Source of the DNA: Bin55 sp009840545
Lineage (GTDB): Bacteria > Pseudomonadota > Gammaproteobacteria > Pseudomonadales > Azotimanducaceae
Direction: 5' to 3'
Length of the DNA stretch: 64,000 bases
NCBI GenBank assembly: GCA_965208815.1
Contig: OZ242357.1
Location: 372,001 to 436,000 of the forward strand
This document shows, piece after piece, positions 56,474 through 64,000 of the stretch. A model generated the notes under the pieces. It made no database searches. It was not told the DNA's origin and saw only the letters and a list, made by a program, of their open reading frames with translations. The position numbers and the translations under genes were made by a program. Positions within the stretch are counted from its first letter, which is position 1, and each line of letters begins with the position of its first letter.

Positions 56474-57673
56474 TCATTGTTCCTTCAGCAATTGACGCAC
56501 CGTCTTTGCAAGAGTTGCACGAGCATCGAGAGAACGCAGAACACCTCGACGATCAACAACAAAGATGGTGGGGATTCCGGTGATGCACCACTTCTGATGA
56601 AACTCGGCTCCAAGAAATATTGGCCAATCCATTCCATGTTTGGTTGCACAATCGACGACCATTGACTCTAGCTTGCTACGTTGTTCGTCTGTAGCTTGAT
56701 CGCTGAAGCCGGCGTCGTCGCAAGAGATTCCAATGATTTTGACATCGTCAGGATGCTTAGACGCCACCTTCTTCAAGTAAGGTACGAACGAGAGGCAGGG
56801 CTGACACCACACCGCCCAGAAATCGATGATTACCACTTTGCCGCGGTAGTCCTTAATGTCGGTAGACGCACCACTAACGAGATCGGTGAACGACAATTCA
56901 AAAGTCTCTTCAAACGAGTTGAACTTGTACGAGCAACTCTTGACCTGCTCGTTGTCTGGAAACATCTCGGCTGCTTTGTTGAGGAGTGCAAGTTGAGCAG
57001 CTCTGCCTTTGGGCGCTAATGCATGAACAGCATGAACCAGAAAATCTCCAGATTGCAGCGATCCAATATTGAAGTACCCTTCAAAAGGTTCGATGGAAGA
57101 GTTTTCGTTGAGTCTGAAGCGCACATACCTCTCGATAGTTTCGGAGAGCTCATCAATCAATCCAACGACTTTCTTGATGTTTCGTCCTTTGTTGTCCAAC
57201 AGTTTCATTCCGTGGCTTCGAATGAGACGTTGATGTGCCCACTCAGAGAGTCCGAGTTCGGGATTCTCTGATAGGATCCTAGCAGTCCGTGCATCGTGGC
57301 GTTTATAGATAGGAACTACCGCACTTTGCCACTCTGACAGATGTTTTCTATTATTTACGTCGAAACGTCTGTACAGACCTGTGATCTTGAATTCCTCCTC
57401 ATCTAGGTCATCGTTCGTCTTTGCTGCAAGGAATGGCTGTTCCAATTCGAGGTGGCTGAATTGAGCTAGGCACGCGAGAGCGGCATCATGACTGGGATAG
57501 CGCTCGAACACATTCCTCAAAAGGACGGCTCTTTGTCTCAGCCAGATTTCGTTCTCGTCGTCGTTGTCGTACGGCCTGAAGAAATTCGTCCGCGGATCAA
57601 AAGTGACCGTTCCAATCCTGTCTAGGATGGACTTGGAGGAACGTTGAGCTTGTTGATTTTCAGCTTGGGCCAT
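56474..57673 (-). CDS. TlpA-like thioredoxin-fold protein with an unknown N-terminal region
   Basis: A 399-residue protein. The last 140 residues are a TlpA/ResA-like thioredoxin domain: GKVVIIDFWAVWCQPCLSF with the redox pair WCQPC, the insertion IIGISCDDAGFSDQ, and the cis-Pro loop GIPTIFVVDRRG. The first 250 residues are helical and charged and I do not recognise them. Unlike most TlpA proteins there is no signal peptide or membrane anchor at the N-terminus (MAQAENQQAQRSSKS), so it may be cytoplasmic or its start may be misjudged; the ATG has no strong ribosome site. It heads the array of helical-repeat genes and part of it was copied with them. Confidence 0.82.
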   Translation of the reverse strand: MAQAENQQAQRSSKSILDRIGTVTFDPRTNFFRPYDNDDENEIWLRQRAVLLRNVFERYPSHDAALACLAQFSHLELEQPFLAAKTNDDLDEEEFKITGLYRRFDVNNRKHLSEWQSAVVPIYKRHDARTARILSENPELGLSEWAHQRLIRSHGMKLLDNKGRNIKKVVGLIDELSETIERYVRFRLNENSSIEPFEGYFNIGSLQSGDFLVHAVHALAPKGRAAQLALLNKAAEMFPDNEQVKSCSYKFNSFEETFELSFTDLVSGASTDIKDYRGKVVIIDFWAVWCQPCLSFVPYLKKVASKHPDDVKIIGISCDDAGFSDQATDEQRSKLESMVVDCATKHGMDWPIFLGAEFHQKWCITGIPTIFVVDRRGVLRSLDARATLAKTVRQLLKEQ

Positions 57674-57888
57674 AGAGACGTCCCAATTCGGGGCTTGTAC
57701 AAAATGGTACTAGTGATTTGTAACACAGAGCACACAGTCTCATATTGCGAGACCAATTTCTATCAAGAACGACCTACGCTGACTTAACCTGCAGTCCGCG
57801 CTCGAAAAACGAAGGGTAGATAGGGCTAGACTTAGCGAATTCCGATGAAACTGTTGCCCACCCTCTAACTATGCTCAAAAGTCGCTAG

Positions 57889-59406
57889 CTAAGAATTCTG
57901 GGACTTTATGCTCAACTGATAAGGAGCTGACTCTAGGAATGCTGACTCCTGTTCTAAATCCAATAAGGTCAGTCGATGTTTCTTCAGCCACTTTCGATCC
58001 AATCCCATTTCCAATCCCGAATCAATTACACGAAGACTGCATTCAGGCAGAGGTTCGTCAGTTCGGCTTCGTCGTAATACAACGGCGAGTCGAAGCAAGA
58101 TTGTCAATTTGTGAATTGCATCGTTCTCCCAGGAAATGTCCGAAGGATAGGAACGTCGGTGGCCCCTTACCAGACTTGCCAACATGAACTGATCTCTCAA
58201 GGAAAATCCGGACATGTCAAGATTCTCCAAGAGGTAACCCCCGTGCTTGTGGTACGAAGAGTGAGAAACGTCCATTCCAACTTCATGAAGCAACGCTCCC
58301 CATCGAAGCAAGGTGCTGTTGTCGCTATTCTCCAAGCTCCAATCGGTTGCAACTTGATTCAATAGATACAGTGCAGTAGAACTGACTCGTTGGGCGTGTG
58401 CTACTTCGACGTTGAAACGAGCAATCAGGTCTTGTACCGTCGTTTCTCTGATATCTCTGTTGTGAACTCTTCCGAGCAAGTCATGAAGCAATCCTTCCCG
58501 AAGTGCTCCGTTTGACACCTGCATGCTCGACAGTTCGAGTGAGGAGAACAGAGCTTTAAGGATTGCAAGTCCTCCGGGAAACAACGGTGCACGATCCTTA
58601 TTGATCAATCCCACAATCTCGTCGACGTGTCCTCGCTTAATAAGAAGCGACTCCAACTTGTCAATGGCGTCTCGAGTGATTGACAGCGGCGAAGTCTCGG
58701 AGATTGCGTTCTGCGTGGCGAGAATCGTGCCGCTTGTACCCACCGTAATATCGCATTGGAGAGAACGGAAGGTCTGTTCTATAACCTCAATCTCCTGATG
58801 AGCGTTAGTCGTCGCACGCTGCATGCGTTTCTCGGTGATCTTACCGTCGGCAAACCATCGATCGGCCATCGAAATACAGCCCATACGAAGACTTTCCATG
58901 ATGCGAGGGTGGTGTTCGTGTCCGAAAATAATCTCAGTACTTCCTCCTCCAATGTCGATCACTAGCCTTCGGTCGGCATCGTCCTCAAGCGACCGTAGGG
59001 CACCAAGATAAATTAGACGGGCTTCTTCACGTCCGCTAATCACTTCTACTTGCTGTCCAAGCAACTTCTCGGCGGCATTAATGAATTCATCTCGATTTCC
59101 AGCGGTTCGCAGTGCATTGGTACCGACTACTCGAACGTTGTGTCGAGGAAGGTTTCGGATTCTCTGTCCTATGCGTTCGAGGGCACGTAGAGCGACAACC
59201 ATCGACTTTCGGTTTAGTCGGCCCGTCTGCTCCAACCCGGATGCTAGCCGGACCACTTCTCGGTGACGATCGATTACCTGGAGTCGACCCGGCCGATCCC
59301 AAGCTACCAAGAGATGAAAACTATTTGAACCGAGGTCTAACGCGGCGTAGGGTTGATCTGGATCACTAATCAGGTAGGGGAGATCGGGCTGTAGTTCTTC
59401 CTTCAA
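57889..59406 (-). CDS. ppx: Exopolyphosphatase / guanosine pentaphosphate phosphohydrolase family
   Basis: Ppx removes terminal phosphates from polyphosphate; GppA relatives also act on pppGpp. The 505-residue protein has the ASKHA N-domain (AALDLGSNSFHLLVAW), GTNALRTAGNRDEFINAAE, SGREEARLIYLGAL, the phosphate loop LVIDIGGGSTEIIFG, and a C-terminal HD-like helical domain. Its length is near the 513 residues of E. coli Ppx. The only start in the open frame is TTG at 59406, about 24 codons before the family motif, with a weak ribosome site. It stands alone and is not linked to ppk in an operon, although both genes are in this window. Confidence 0.94.
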   Translation of the reverse strand: MKEELQPDLPYLISDPDQPYAALDLGSNSFHLLVAWDRPGRLQVIDRHREVVRLASGLEQTGRLNRKSMVVALRALERIGQRIRNLPRHNVRVVGTNALRTAGNRDEFINAAEKLLGQQVEVISGREEARLIYLGALRSLEDDADRRLVIDIGGGSTEIIFGHEHHPRIMESLRMGCISMADRWFADGKITEKRMQRATTNAHQEIEVIEQTFRSLQCDITVGTSGTILATQNAISETSPLSITRDAIDKLESLLIKRGHVDEIVGLINKDRAPLFPGGLAILKALFSSLELSSMQVSNGALREGLLHDLLGRVHNRDIRETTVQDLIARFNVEVAHAQRVSSTALYLLNQVATDWSLENSDNSTLLRWGALLHEVGMDVSHSSYHKHGGYLLENLDMSGFSLRDQFMLASLVRGHRRSYPSDISWENDAIHKLTILLRLAVVLRRSRTDEPLPECSLRVIDSGLEMGLDRKWLKKHRLTLLDLEQESAFLESAPYQLSIKSQNS

Positions 59407-60032
59407 CTCGTGGACTCTTGCAGCGGTTGTGGATTTCGAGTCGTCTTGTTGGAACCCAAGAACGCGAACAGACTTGTTAGCGTATGGAATTCTAGAACAT
59501 TGCTATGGACAATCACGTTCAGCAATGCCGAGACGTTTGCCAGCAACCCTCCAATGCGATGAGGATTGGTTTGCTCGAGTTAGAGATGAGCGCAGAGACT
59601 CGGACTCCAACTAACCTGAAACTGTCAAACAGACTGAAGCATCTCTTGTTACGGGTCCGCATCTAATAGCTTAAGAATGCACGTGAATGTCAGTAGTCAT
59701 GCTCTAATGTGATGCAATTCTCGAGCCACTAAAATCGTGTTGTACATCTGCGTGTTCAGGATCGATACGATCGTGTACGCTCCGAGTCCATTTCACTTTC
59801 CAGATCTGAACAAGAACCACTATCGCTTGAGTTGTCTCGTTACGAAGTCCGGAGAGTTTCAGTTAGCACTTCGATATTGCTTAGGTTTTCCTGTATGTAC
59901 CGTCTGGTCTTCGATCTACCCGAAGTAACGAAAGCGAATCGAATTAGGTGTTCATTTTGACCAGTGATTGTTTTGACTGCATAGATCCGTGTAAGCATCG
60001 CGCTCCTTCGGTGACTAAGAGAACGTTGTAGC
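59407..60032. other. Intergenic region, no gene seen
   Basis: About 626 bp between the divergent ppx and the large permease gene. There are only short frames without ribosome sites or recognisable products. No ABC ATPase, normally the partner of such a permease, is found here. The promoters of both flanking genes are presumably inside, but I cannot locate them. Confidence 0.5.
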
Positions 60033-63000
60033 GTGGGCAAGACCTGGGCTGTTGCTGTTTGCGAGTTTCGCCAACTCTTGCGTTCGGTGAGAACTTGGGT
60101 CGCACTAGCGATCGGGATTGGCTCGATGATAGCCACCTATCTGTTCTTGAGATATGTAAACGGTCCCGGCGCAATCCTGTCGGTTACCGCTCATCTGTTC
60201 GACATTAAGTACCTCACGTCGACGCTTGCAGGTCCAACAATTCTGGTGTTTAGCGTCTTGGTCGTTCTTCTGGGATGCGACTGCCTCTCGAGAGATCGCT
60301 TGGTAGAGATCGAAGAAACGATTCACTCACACGCCCTGCGAAACCATCAATTGATTTTGGGTCGAGCAATTTCCGTGTTCCTTGTTTCGCTTTTCTTGTT
60401 TGCGTTGTCGGTGACCTTCTTACTTGTAACACAGCGCATCTTGCAAGCCTCCAATCTCTCTTTGGGAGTCTCTTCGCTGCAAGATGGGATCAAGTATGTG
60501 TTCGGTGATGCGGCTCCGCTTCTATTGTTCTGGACTGCTGTGGTGGTCTTTCTAAATTCAACGCTGAAGAATCGTTTGATCGTTGCCTGCTCTGGAATCG
60601 GAATCGTGGTTACGCACTACATTCTTGTGCAGATTACGTCTATTCACTACATGGGATATTTAAGTGGTGTTGGACCTTTGACTCCGAGTATGCCTTCGGA
60701 ACTGTTAGGGGCGGCAGCCGACTACATTCCGACACTCATTCACCGTTCATCAATCACTTTTTTGGCTATAGGTGTAGTTGGATTGTCGGTGTTCTTCTTT
60801 AGAAGGCGTGACCAAATAAAACAAACCCCCATCGTTTGCGCTTCTTTACTAGTTCTGGCTATTGGTTGTTCAATTGTGGTTGGATTGCTGGCGTGGAACG
60901 ACACTCAGCAGCGAGAAAGGATGGCATGGATTCAGGCACATCGAGAACTCGACTCGGTACCGATCGCTGATTTAGAGGCAGTTCGCGGAGATGTTCGAAT
61001 TGAGCCAGGTAACCTCATGGAACTCGATCTCAACTTGTCGGTCTCGGCTCGGAAAGGCGAAGAGCTGAATGAGTTAGTGTTTTCGTTCAATCCGGGTTTG
61101 TCCATAACTAATCTGTCCCTCGAATCCGAAGAACGCATCGACTATACCTTTGAGAAAGGAATCTTGCGCATTCCGCTCGACAAGACTCTAGTCCATGGGG
61201 TTCAGCTTGAAGTCGCATTGCAAGCAACGGGAAGACCCGTGATGCGTTTTGCCTACTTGGATGAGGAATTTGACGTACGACAACAAGCTAGTAGCGAGAG
61301 CTCCCCAGTTCTCGCACTTGGCCAAGATGCATCAATCTTCGAGAATTCTTATGTTGCGCTAATGCCCAGTATCCGGTGGTTGCCGATAGCAGGGGCGAAT
61401 TTTGGCGGGAACGACTTGGAATCGCGATACAAGGATTACTTTGCGGTAGACCTTATGGTTTCCATTCCGAAGGATTGGACGTTCGCCGCACCAGATAGGC
61501 AATTCATTAAGTCGAGCGAAAACAAGGAATTCGCTTTCTTTCGAATTGCACCTTCCGTTCCAATTCCAAATTTTGCACTCATTGCTTCAGACTTTGCTAG
61601 ATATACGATGCAGCTTGAAGGAATTGAACTGGAGTTGTTTCTTCACAAGCAACACGCTACATCTCTCTCCTATGCCGCTCAATACACATCGGGAATTGTG
61701 GATCTTGTTTCACCTTGGTTGAAGAAGGCAAGGGAAGTAGGTCTGGACTATCCCTATCGACGATTTTCTATGGTTGAAATTCCTAGCACCCTACGCGGCT
61801 ACGCAGGTGTTTGGCCGCATGACAGCAAGCTGTCGTCGCCCGGAGTGCTTATGTTTCGGGAATGGACACTCCCTGCCGCTAGATTTGAGTCGTTTTGGAA
61901 ACGGTATGGTGTTCTGAGCATGCAGTTGGAGAATGTTCCAACACTGACAATGCGCTACTTCCAGTTATTCCTCGATAGCGACTCCTTTGGGGCAAGCTTT
62001 CAAGAGCAATTGTGGCGTAACTTTTCTACCTTTCAGTCCCAGCCCACGGGACGGGGAGCTCTTGCTCTCGACTTGATTGTTCGTTTATTGACAACTTCTG
62101 TGGTCACCGGAACGAGCGAACCCCTAATGTGGTCCCATCGGCCTGATTTCACCGCACTCAACGTCAACAGTCAACGATTGACTGAGCGATTAGAGAATCG
62201 CAATATGCTGCTCGTTTCAAATTTCAACAACGACCTGCTTGCATACTTTGTGGAACAAATCTATGAGACACAACATGCCGGTTGGGAGGCATTGTCACTT
62301 CCATTGGTTGAATTGGGAACTCATCGTGACCCCCATTCAGATTGGAAACTTCTGAACGTCAAGGGACTATTCATTGCAACAATGCTCAGCAGAGCACTTG
62401 GAATGGAGGACACAGGTAGGTTTCTGAGTGCGCTACGAACAAAATTCATTGGCGGAACATATTCCATTGAAGACATCAATGATCTTGCTGTGGAGCTTGA
62501 ATTGCCTGTGTTGAAATGTCTGGAGGATTGGATCACCGATTCCGGCCTTCCTGGGTTCGTTGTTGACGAGTTTGAGGTGATTGAAGGAACTGACGACGAG
62601 GGAACACCTAATTTTGTTACGAATATTGTGGTTCGCAACAACGAGCTAGTTCCAGGCGTCGTGACCGCAAGACTTCAGCAAACTTGGAGTCAGGGTCAAT
62701 ACTGGATGTTATTCCCCACTACTATCTCGGAGTCAATGTACGTTGATGCAAATTCCAGCGTCCGCTTGGTTCTCGAGTCACCTACCAGACCCGAATACCT
62801 TCAGATTCAGCCTTTTCTATCCCACAACCGCTACACCTGGGACGTTCAATTGCCGGAACCTATCTCTGAGGAAAACACTGCCGACCGAGACTCTCGATCT
62901 CAACCGTCAGATGGGAGCTTTCAAGAGTTCGCCTATCAAGTGGTAGTCGACGACTTGGACCGAGATTTCAATGTGGAGAACGAATCTGCAAATCCTGCAG

Positions 63001-63554
63001 GATTTCGTTTTGTCAACCTATTTCGATCCGGGTCCAAGAACCAACATGCCATGGACGAAGGTATCCCCAGATATGACGTTCATGCTGATGCTCCACAAAT
63101 TTGGTCGCGAACGGATTTTTCGGGTGCGCATGGCCGCTATCGTCGGACCTCTGTTGTTGCGGTTAAGACAGAGGAGGAAAATTGGGCAAGATTTGAAGCT
63201 GATCTTGAGGTTCCCGGGTCATGGAGACTCCAGTATCACCTGCCAGTGGAACCTAGATTTGGGGAGAGCCAAGAGAACATGTACACGATGTACACAATCG
63301 GCAATATTGCTAGCGCTCAGCCCTTTGGCAGGCAAGGCACCTATAAGCTACGAGTGGTCCAAGAGGGCAACGAGGAACCAATTTCTTTCGATGCATCCCT
63401 TGGAACGATGGGCTGGAACGACATTGGAACTTTCAATTTATCGAAGGGAATTGTCGGTGTTGAAGTTTCCAGTGCATCGGATGGCTCTTTTGTTTACGCC
63501 GATGCGGTTCGATGGCTATTACGGGATTCGGTCGAAATTCTACAGAATCCATAG
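60033..63554 (+). CDS. ABC-2-like permease with large periplasmic peptidase-like region and golvesin-like C-terminus
   Basis: A protein of 1173 residues. The first 285 contain about seven membrane helices with an ABC-2 permease pattern (AVCEFRQLLRSVRTWVALAIG; TILVFSVLVVLLGCDCLSRDRL). Residues 300-850 form a soluble region like the M1-aminopeptidase-like domain fused to some ABC permeases, but I find no HExxH zinc motif, so it should not be a peptidase. The last 150 residues (YRRTSVVAVKTEEENWARFE, SFDASLGTMGWNDIGTFNLS, SSASDGSFVYADAVRWLL) match the golvesin-C-terminal-like beta-sandwich found in secreted proteins. The start is GTG with a weak ribosome site. No ATPase partner lies in the window. 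A secreted endonuclease-like gene follows after 77 bp. Confidence 0.72.
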   Translation: MGKTWAVAVCEFRQLLRSVRTWVALAIGIGSMIATYLFLRYVNGPGAILSVTAHLFDIKYLTSTLAGPTILVFSVLVVLLGCDCLSRDRLVEIEETIHSHALRNHQLILGRAISVFLVSLFLFALSVTFLLVTQRILQASNLSLGVSSLQDGIKYVFGDAAPLLLFWTAVVVFLNSTLKNRLIVACSGIGIVVTHYILVQITSIHYMGYLSGVGPLTPSMPSELLGAAADYIPTLIHRSSITFLAIGVVGLSVFFFRRRDQIKQTPIVCASLLVLAIGCSIVVGLLAWNDTQQRERMAWIQAHRELDSVPIADLEAVRGDVRIEPGNLMELDLNLSVSARKGEELNELVFSFNPGLSITNLSLESEERIDYTFEKGILRIPLDKTLVHGVQLEVALQATGRPVMRFAYLDEEFDVRQQASSESSPVLALGQDASIFENSYVALMPSIRWLPIAGANFGGNDLESRYKDYFAVDLMVSIPKDWTFAAPDRQFIKSSENKEFAFFRIAPSVPIPNFALIASDFARYTMQLEGIELELFLHKQHATSLSYAAQYTSGIVDLVSPWLKKAREVGLDYPYRRFSMVEIPSTLRGYAGVWPHDSKLSSPGVLMFREWTLPAARFESFWKRYGVLSMQLENVPTLTMRYFQLFLDSDSFGASFQEQLWRNFSTFQSQPTGRGALALDLIVRLLTTSVVTGTSEPLMWSHRPDFTALNVNSQRLTERLENRNMLLVSNFNNDLLAYFVEQIYETQHAGWEALSLPLVELGTHRDPHSDWKLLNVKGLFIATMLSRALGMEDTGRFLSALRTKFIGGTYSIEDINDLAVELELPVLKCLEDWITDSGLPGFVVDEFEVIEGTDDEGTPNFVTNIVVRNNELVPGVVTARLQQTWSQGQYWMLFPTTISESMYVDANSSVRLVLESPTRPEYLQIQPFLSHNRYTWDVQLPEPISEENTADRDSRSQPSDGSFQEFAYQVVVDDLDRDFNVENESANPAGFRFVNLFRSGSKNQHAMDEGIPRYDVHADAPQIWSRTDFSGAHGRYRRTSVVAVKTEEENWARFEADLEVPGSWRLQYHLPVEPRFGESQENMYTMYTIGNIASAQPFGRQGTYKLRVVQEGNEEPISFDASLGTMGWNDIGTFNLSKGIVGVEVSSASDGSFVYADAVRWLLRDSVEILQNP

Positions 63555-63616
63555 CGTTTCAACGGAGCAGATTCACACTCTTGCAGTAATGTATTGTTAA
63601 GGTTTCCTATTCGGAG

Positions 63617-63622
63617 AGGAGG
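63617..63622 (+). promoter_or_regulatory. Ribosome binding site for the last gene
   Basis: AGGAGG lies within a purine run, 9 bp before a GTG at 63632. It supports that start over any other. Confidence 0.7.
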
Positions 63623-63631
63623 ACTACCACT

Positions 63632-64000
63632 GTGCAGTTTCGTTTAATTGGACTGATTCTTGTACTGCTATTTTCTCTTTGGGCTAACGGCAAGGAGTTT
63701 CGAATTGCGGCATGGAATCTAGAGCACCTGAATGCCAACGAAAAGGAAGGATGTCTCATTCGAACTCAAGAGGATTACGACATCATCTCTGAGTCGATTG
63801 AAGACTTAAAGTACGACATAGTGGCAATACAAGAGGTCAAGGACGTCGCGGCTGCACGTCGAGTTTTTTCCGAGAAAGACTGGAATATTGAGCTCTCAAA
63901 GAGACCACCAATGAAAGCGACACGCGAGTGTTGGGGATTGCCGGGTCAGTATCTCCAGCATCTTGCCACTGGTTTTGCAATTCGCAAGGGAATTTCATAC
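63632..64000 (+). CDS. Secreted endonuclease/exonuclease/phosphatase-family protein (partial)
   Basis: The first 123 codons of a gene cut by the window edge. GTG start, then a signal peptide (FRLIGLILVLLFSLWANG). The catalytic-domain opening is FRIAAWNLEHLN (the conserved N-x-x-x motif of the EEP superfamily), followed by SIEDLKYDIVAIQEVKD with the metal-binding Glu in QEV. Family members include secreted nucleases and phosphodiesterases; the specificity cannot be told from this part. It follows the large permease by 77 bp on the same strand and may share its transcript. Confidence 0.85.
   Translation, partial: MQFRLIGLILVLLFSLWANGKEFRIAAWNLEHLNANEKEGCLIRTQEDYDIISESIEDLKYDIVAIQEVKDVAAARRVFSEKDWNIELSKRPPMKATRECWGLPGQYLQHLATGFAIRKGISY

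Noticed and set aside
1..64000. CRISPR array, prophage or replication origin
   Set aside because: I saw no regularly spaced repeats, no phage structural or integrase genes, and no cluster of DnaA-type boxes or iterons.

Overview
The window looks like chromosomal DNA of a gammaproteobacterium, probably an uncultured or environmental one. The strongest lineage marker is an adjacent cmoA-cmoB pair (wobble-uridine tRNA modification, typical of Gammaproteobacteria). A metT-like elongator tRNA-Met, a minimal PutA, PPK1 and a Ppx/GppA enzyme fit this. Base composition is moderate (roughly half GC by eye) except for two clearly GC-rich insertion sequences. Several genes use GTG or TTG starts, some of them fixed by a good Shine-Dalgarno sequence or a 4-bp overlap with the preceding gene.

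Layout. 0-6 kb: an RND efflux pump with its membrane fusion protein, a tRNA-Met, and a tandem pair of DUF2799-like lipoprotein genes of which the second is a pseudogene. 6.6-24.2 kb: mostly housekeeping or metabolic genes. These are a luciferase-like monooxygenase, bifunctional proline catabolism enzyme PutA, a Bax-inhibitor-1-like membrane protein, a translationally coupled VOC / NorQ-CbbQ-type AAA ATPase / NorD-CbbO-type VWA operon, an esterase-like hydrolase, a second RND pump with its fusion protein, an Smr-domain protein, a small winged-helix/TM protein and an acyl-CoA dehydrogenase.

24.3-40.1 kb is a defence-type accessory region. It holds a 2128-aa STAND NTPase with an N-terminal Cap4/DUF4297-like nuclease domain, overlapped by a 261-aa partner. 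Together they look like a type III AVAST (Avs3) antiphage system. The pair is bracketed by two internally deleted remnants of the same ISNCY-like element in opposite orientation. Next to it lies a 968-codon adenine-specific DNA methylase gene that has been cut in two by a 1.7-kb IS1380-like element. A second copy of the same IS sits just upstream of its start. Each IS copy has its own perfect 8-bp target duplication, and removing the first restores the methylase reading frame exactly.

40.6-47.9 kb: cmoA-cmoB, divergent ppk1, a hypothetical protein with one hydrophobic segment, a decayed VapBC/FitAB-type toxin-antitoxin pair and an FAD-dependent oxidoreductase. 48.2-57.7 kb: four consecutive membrane-anchored helical-repeat paralogues in an A-B-A-B pattern downstream of a thioredoxin-fold protein. 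A remnant of the thioredoxin gene's 3' end lies between the two A-B units, so the array arose by a segmental duplication whose breakpoint was inside that gene. 57.9-64 kb: Ppx exopolyphosphatase, a very large ABC-2-like permease with a degenerate peptidase-like periplasmic part and a golvesin-like C-terminus, and the start of an endonuclease/exonuclease/phosphatase-family secreted protein that runs off the window.
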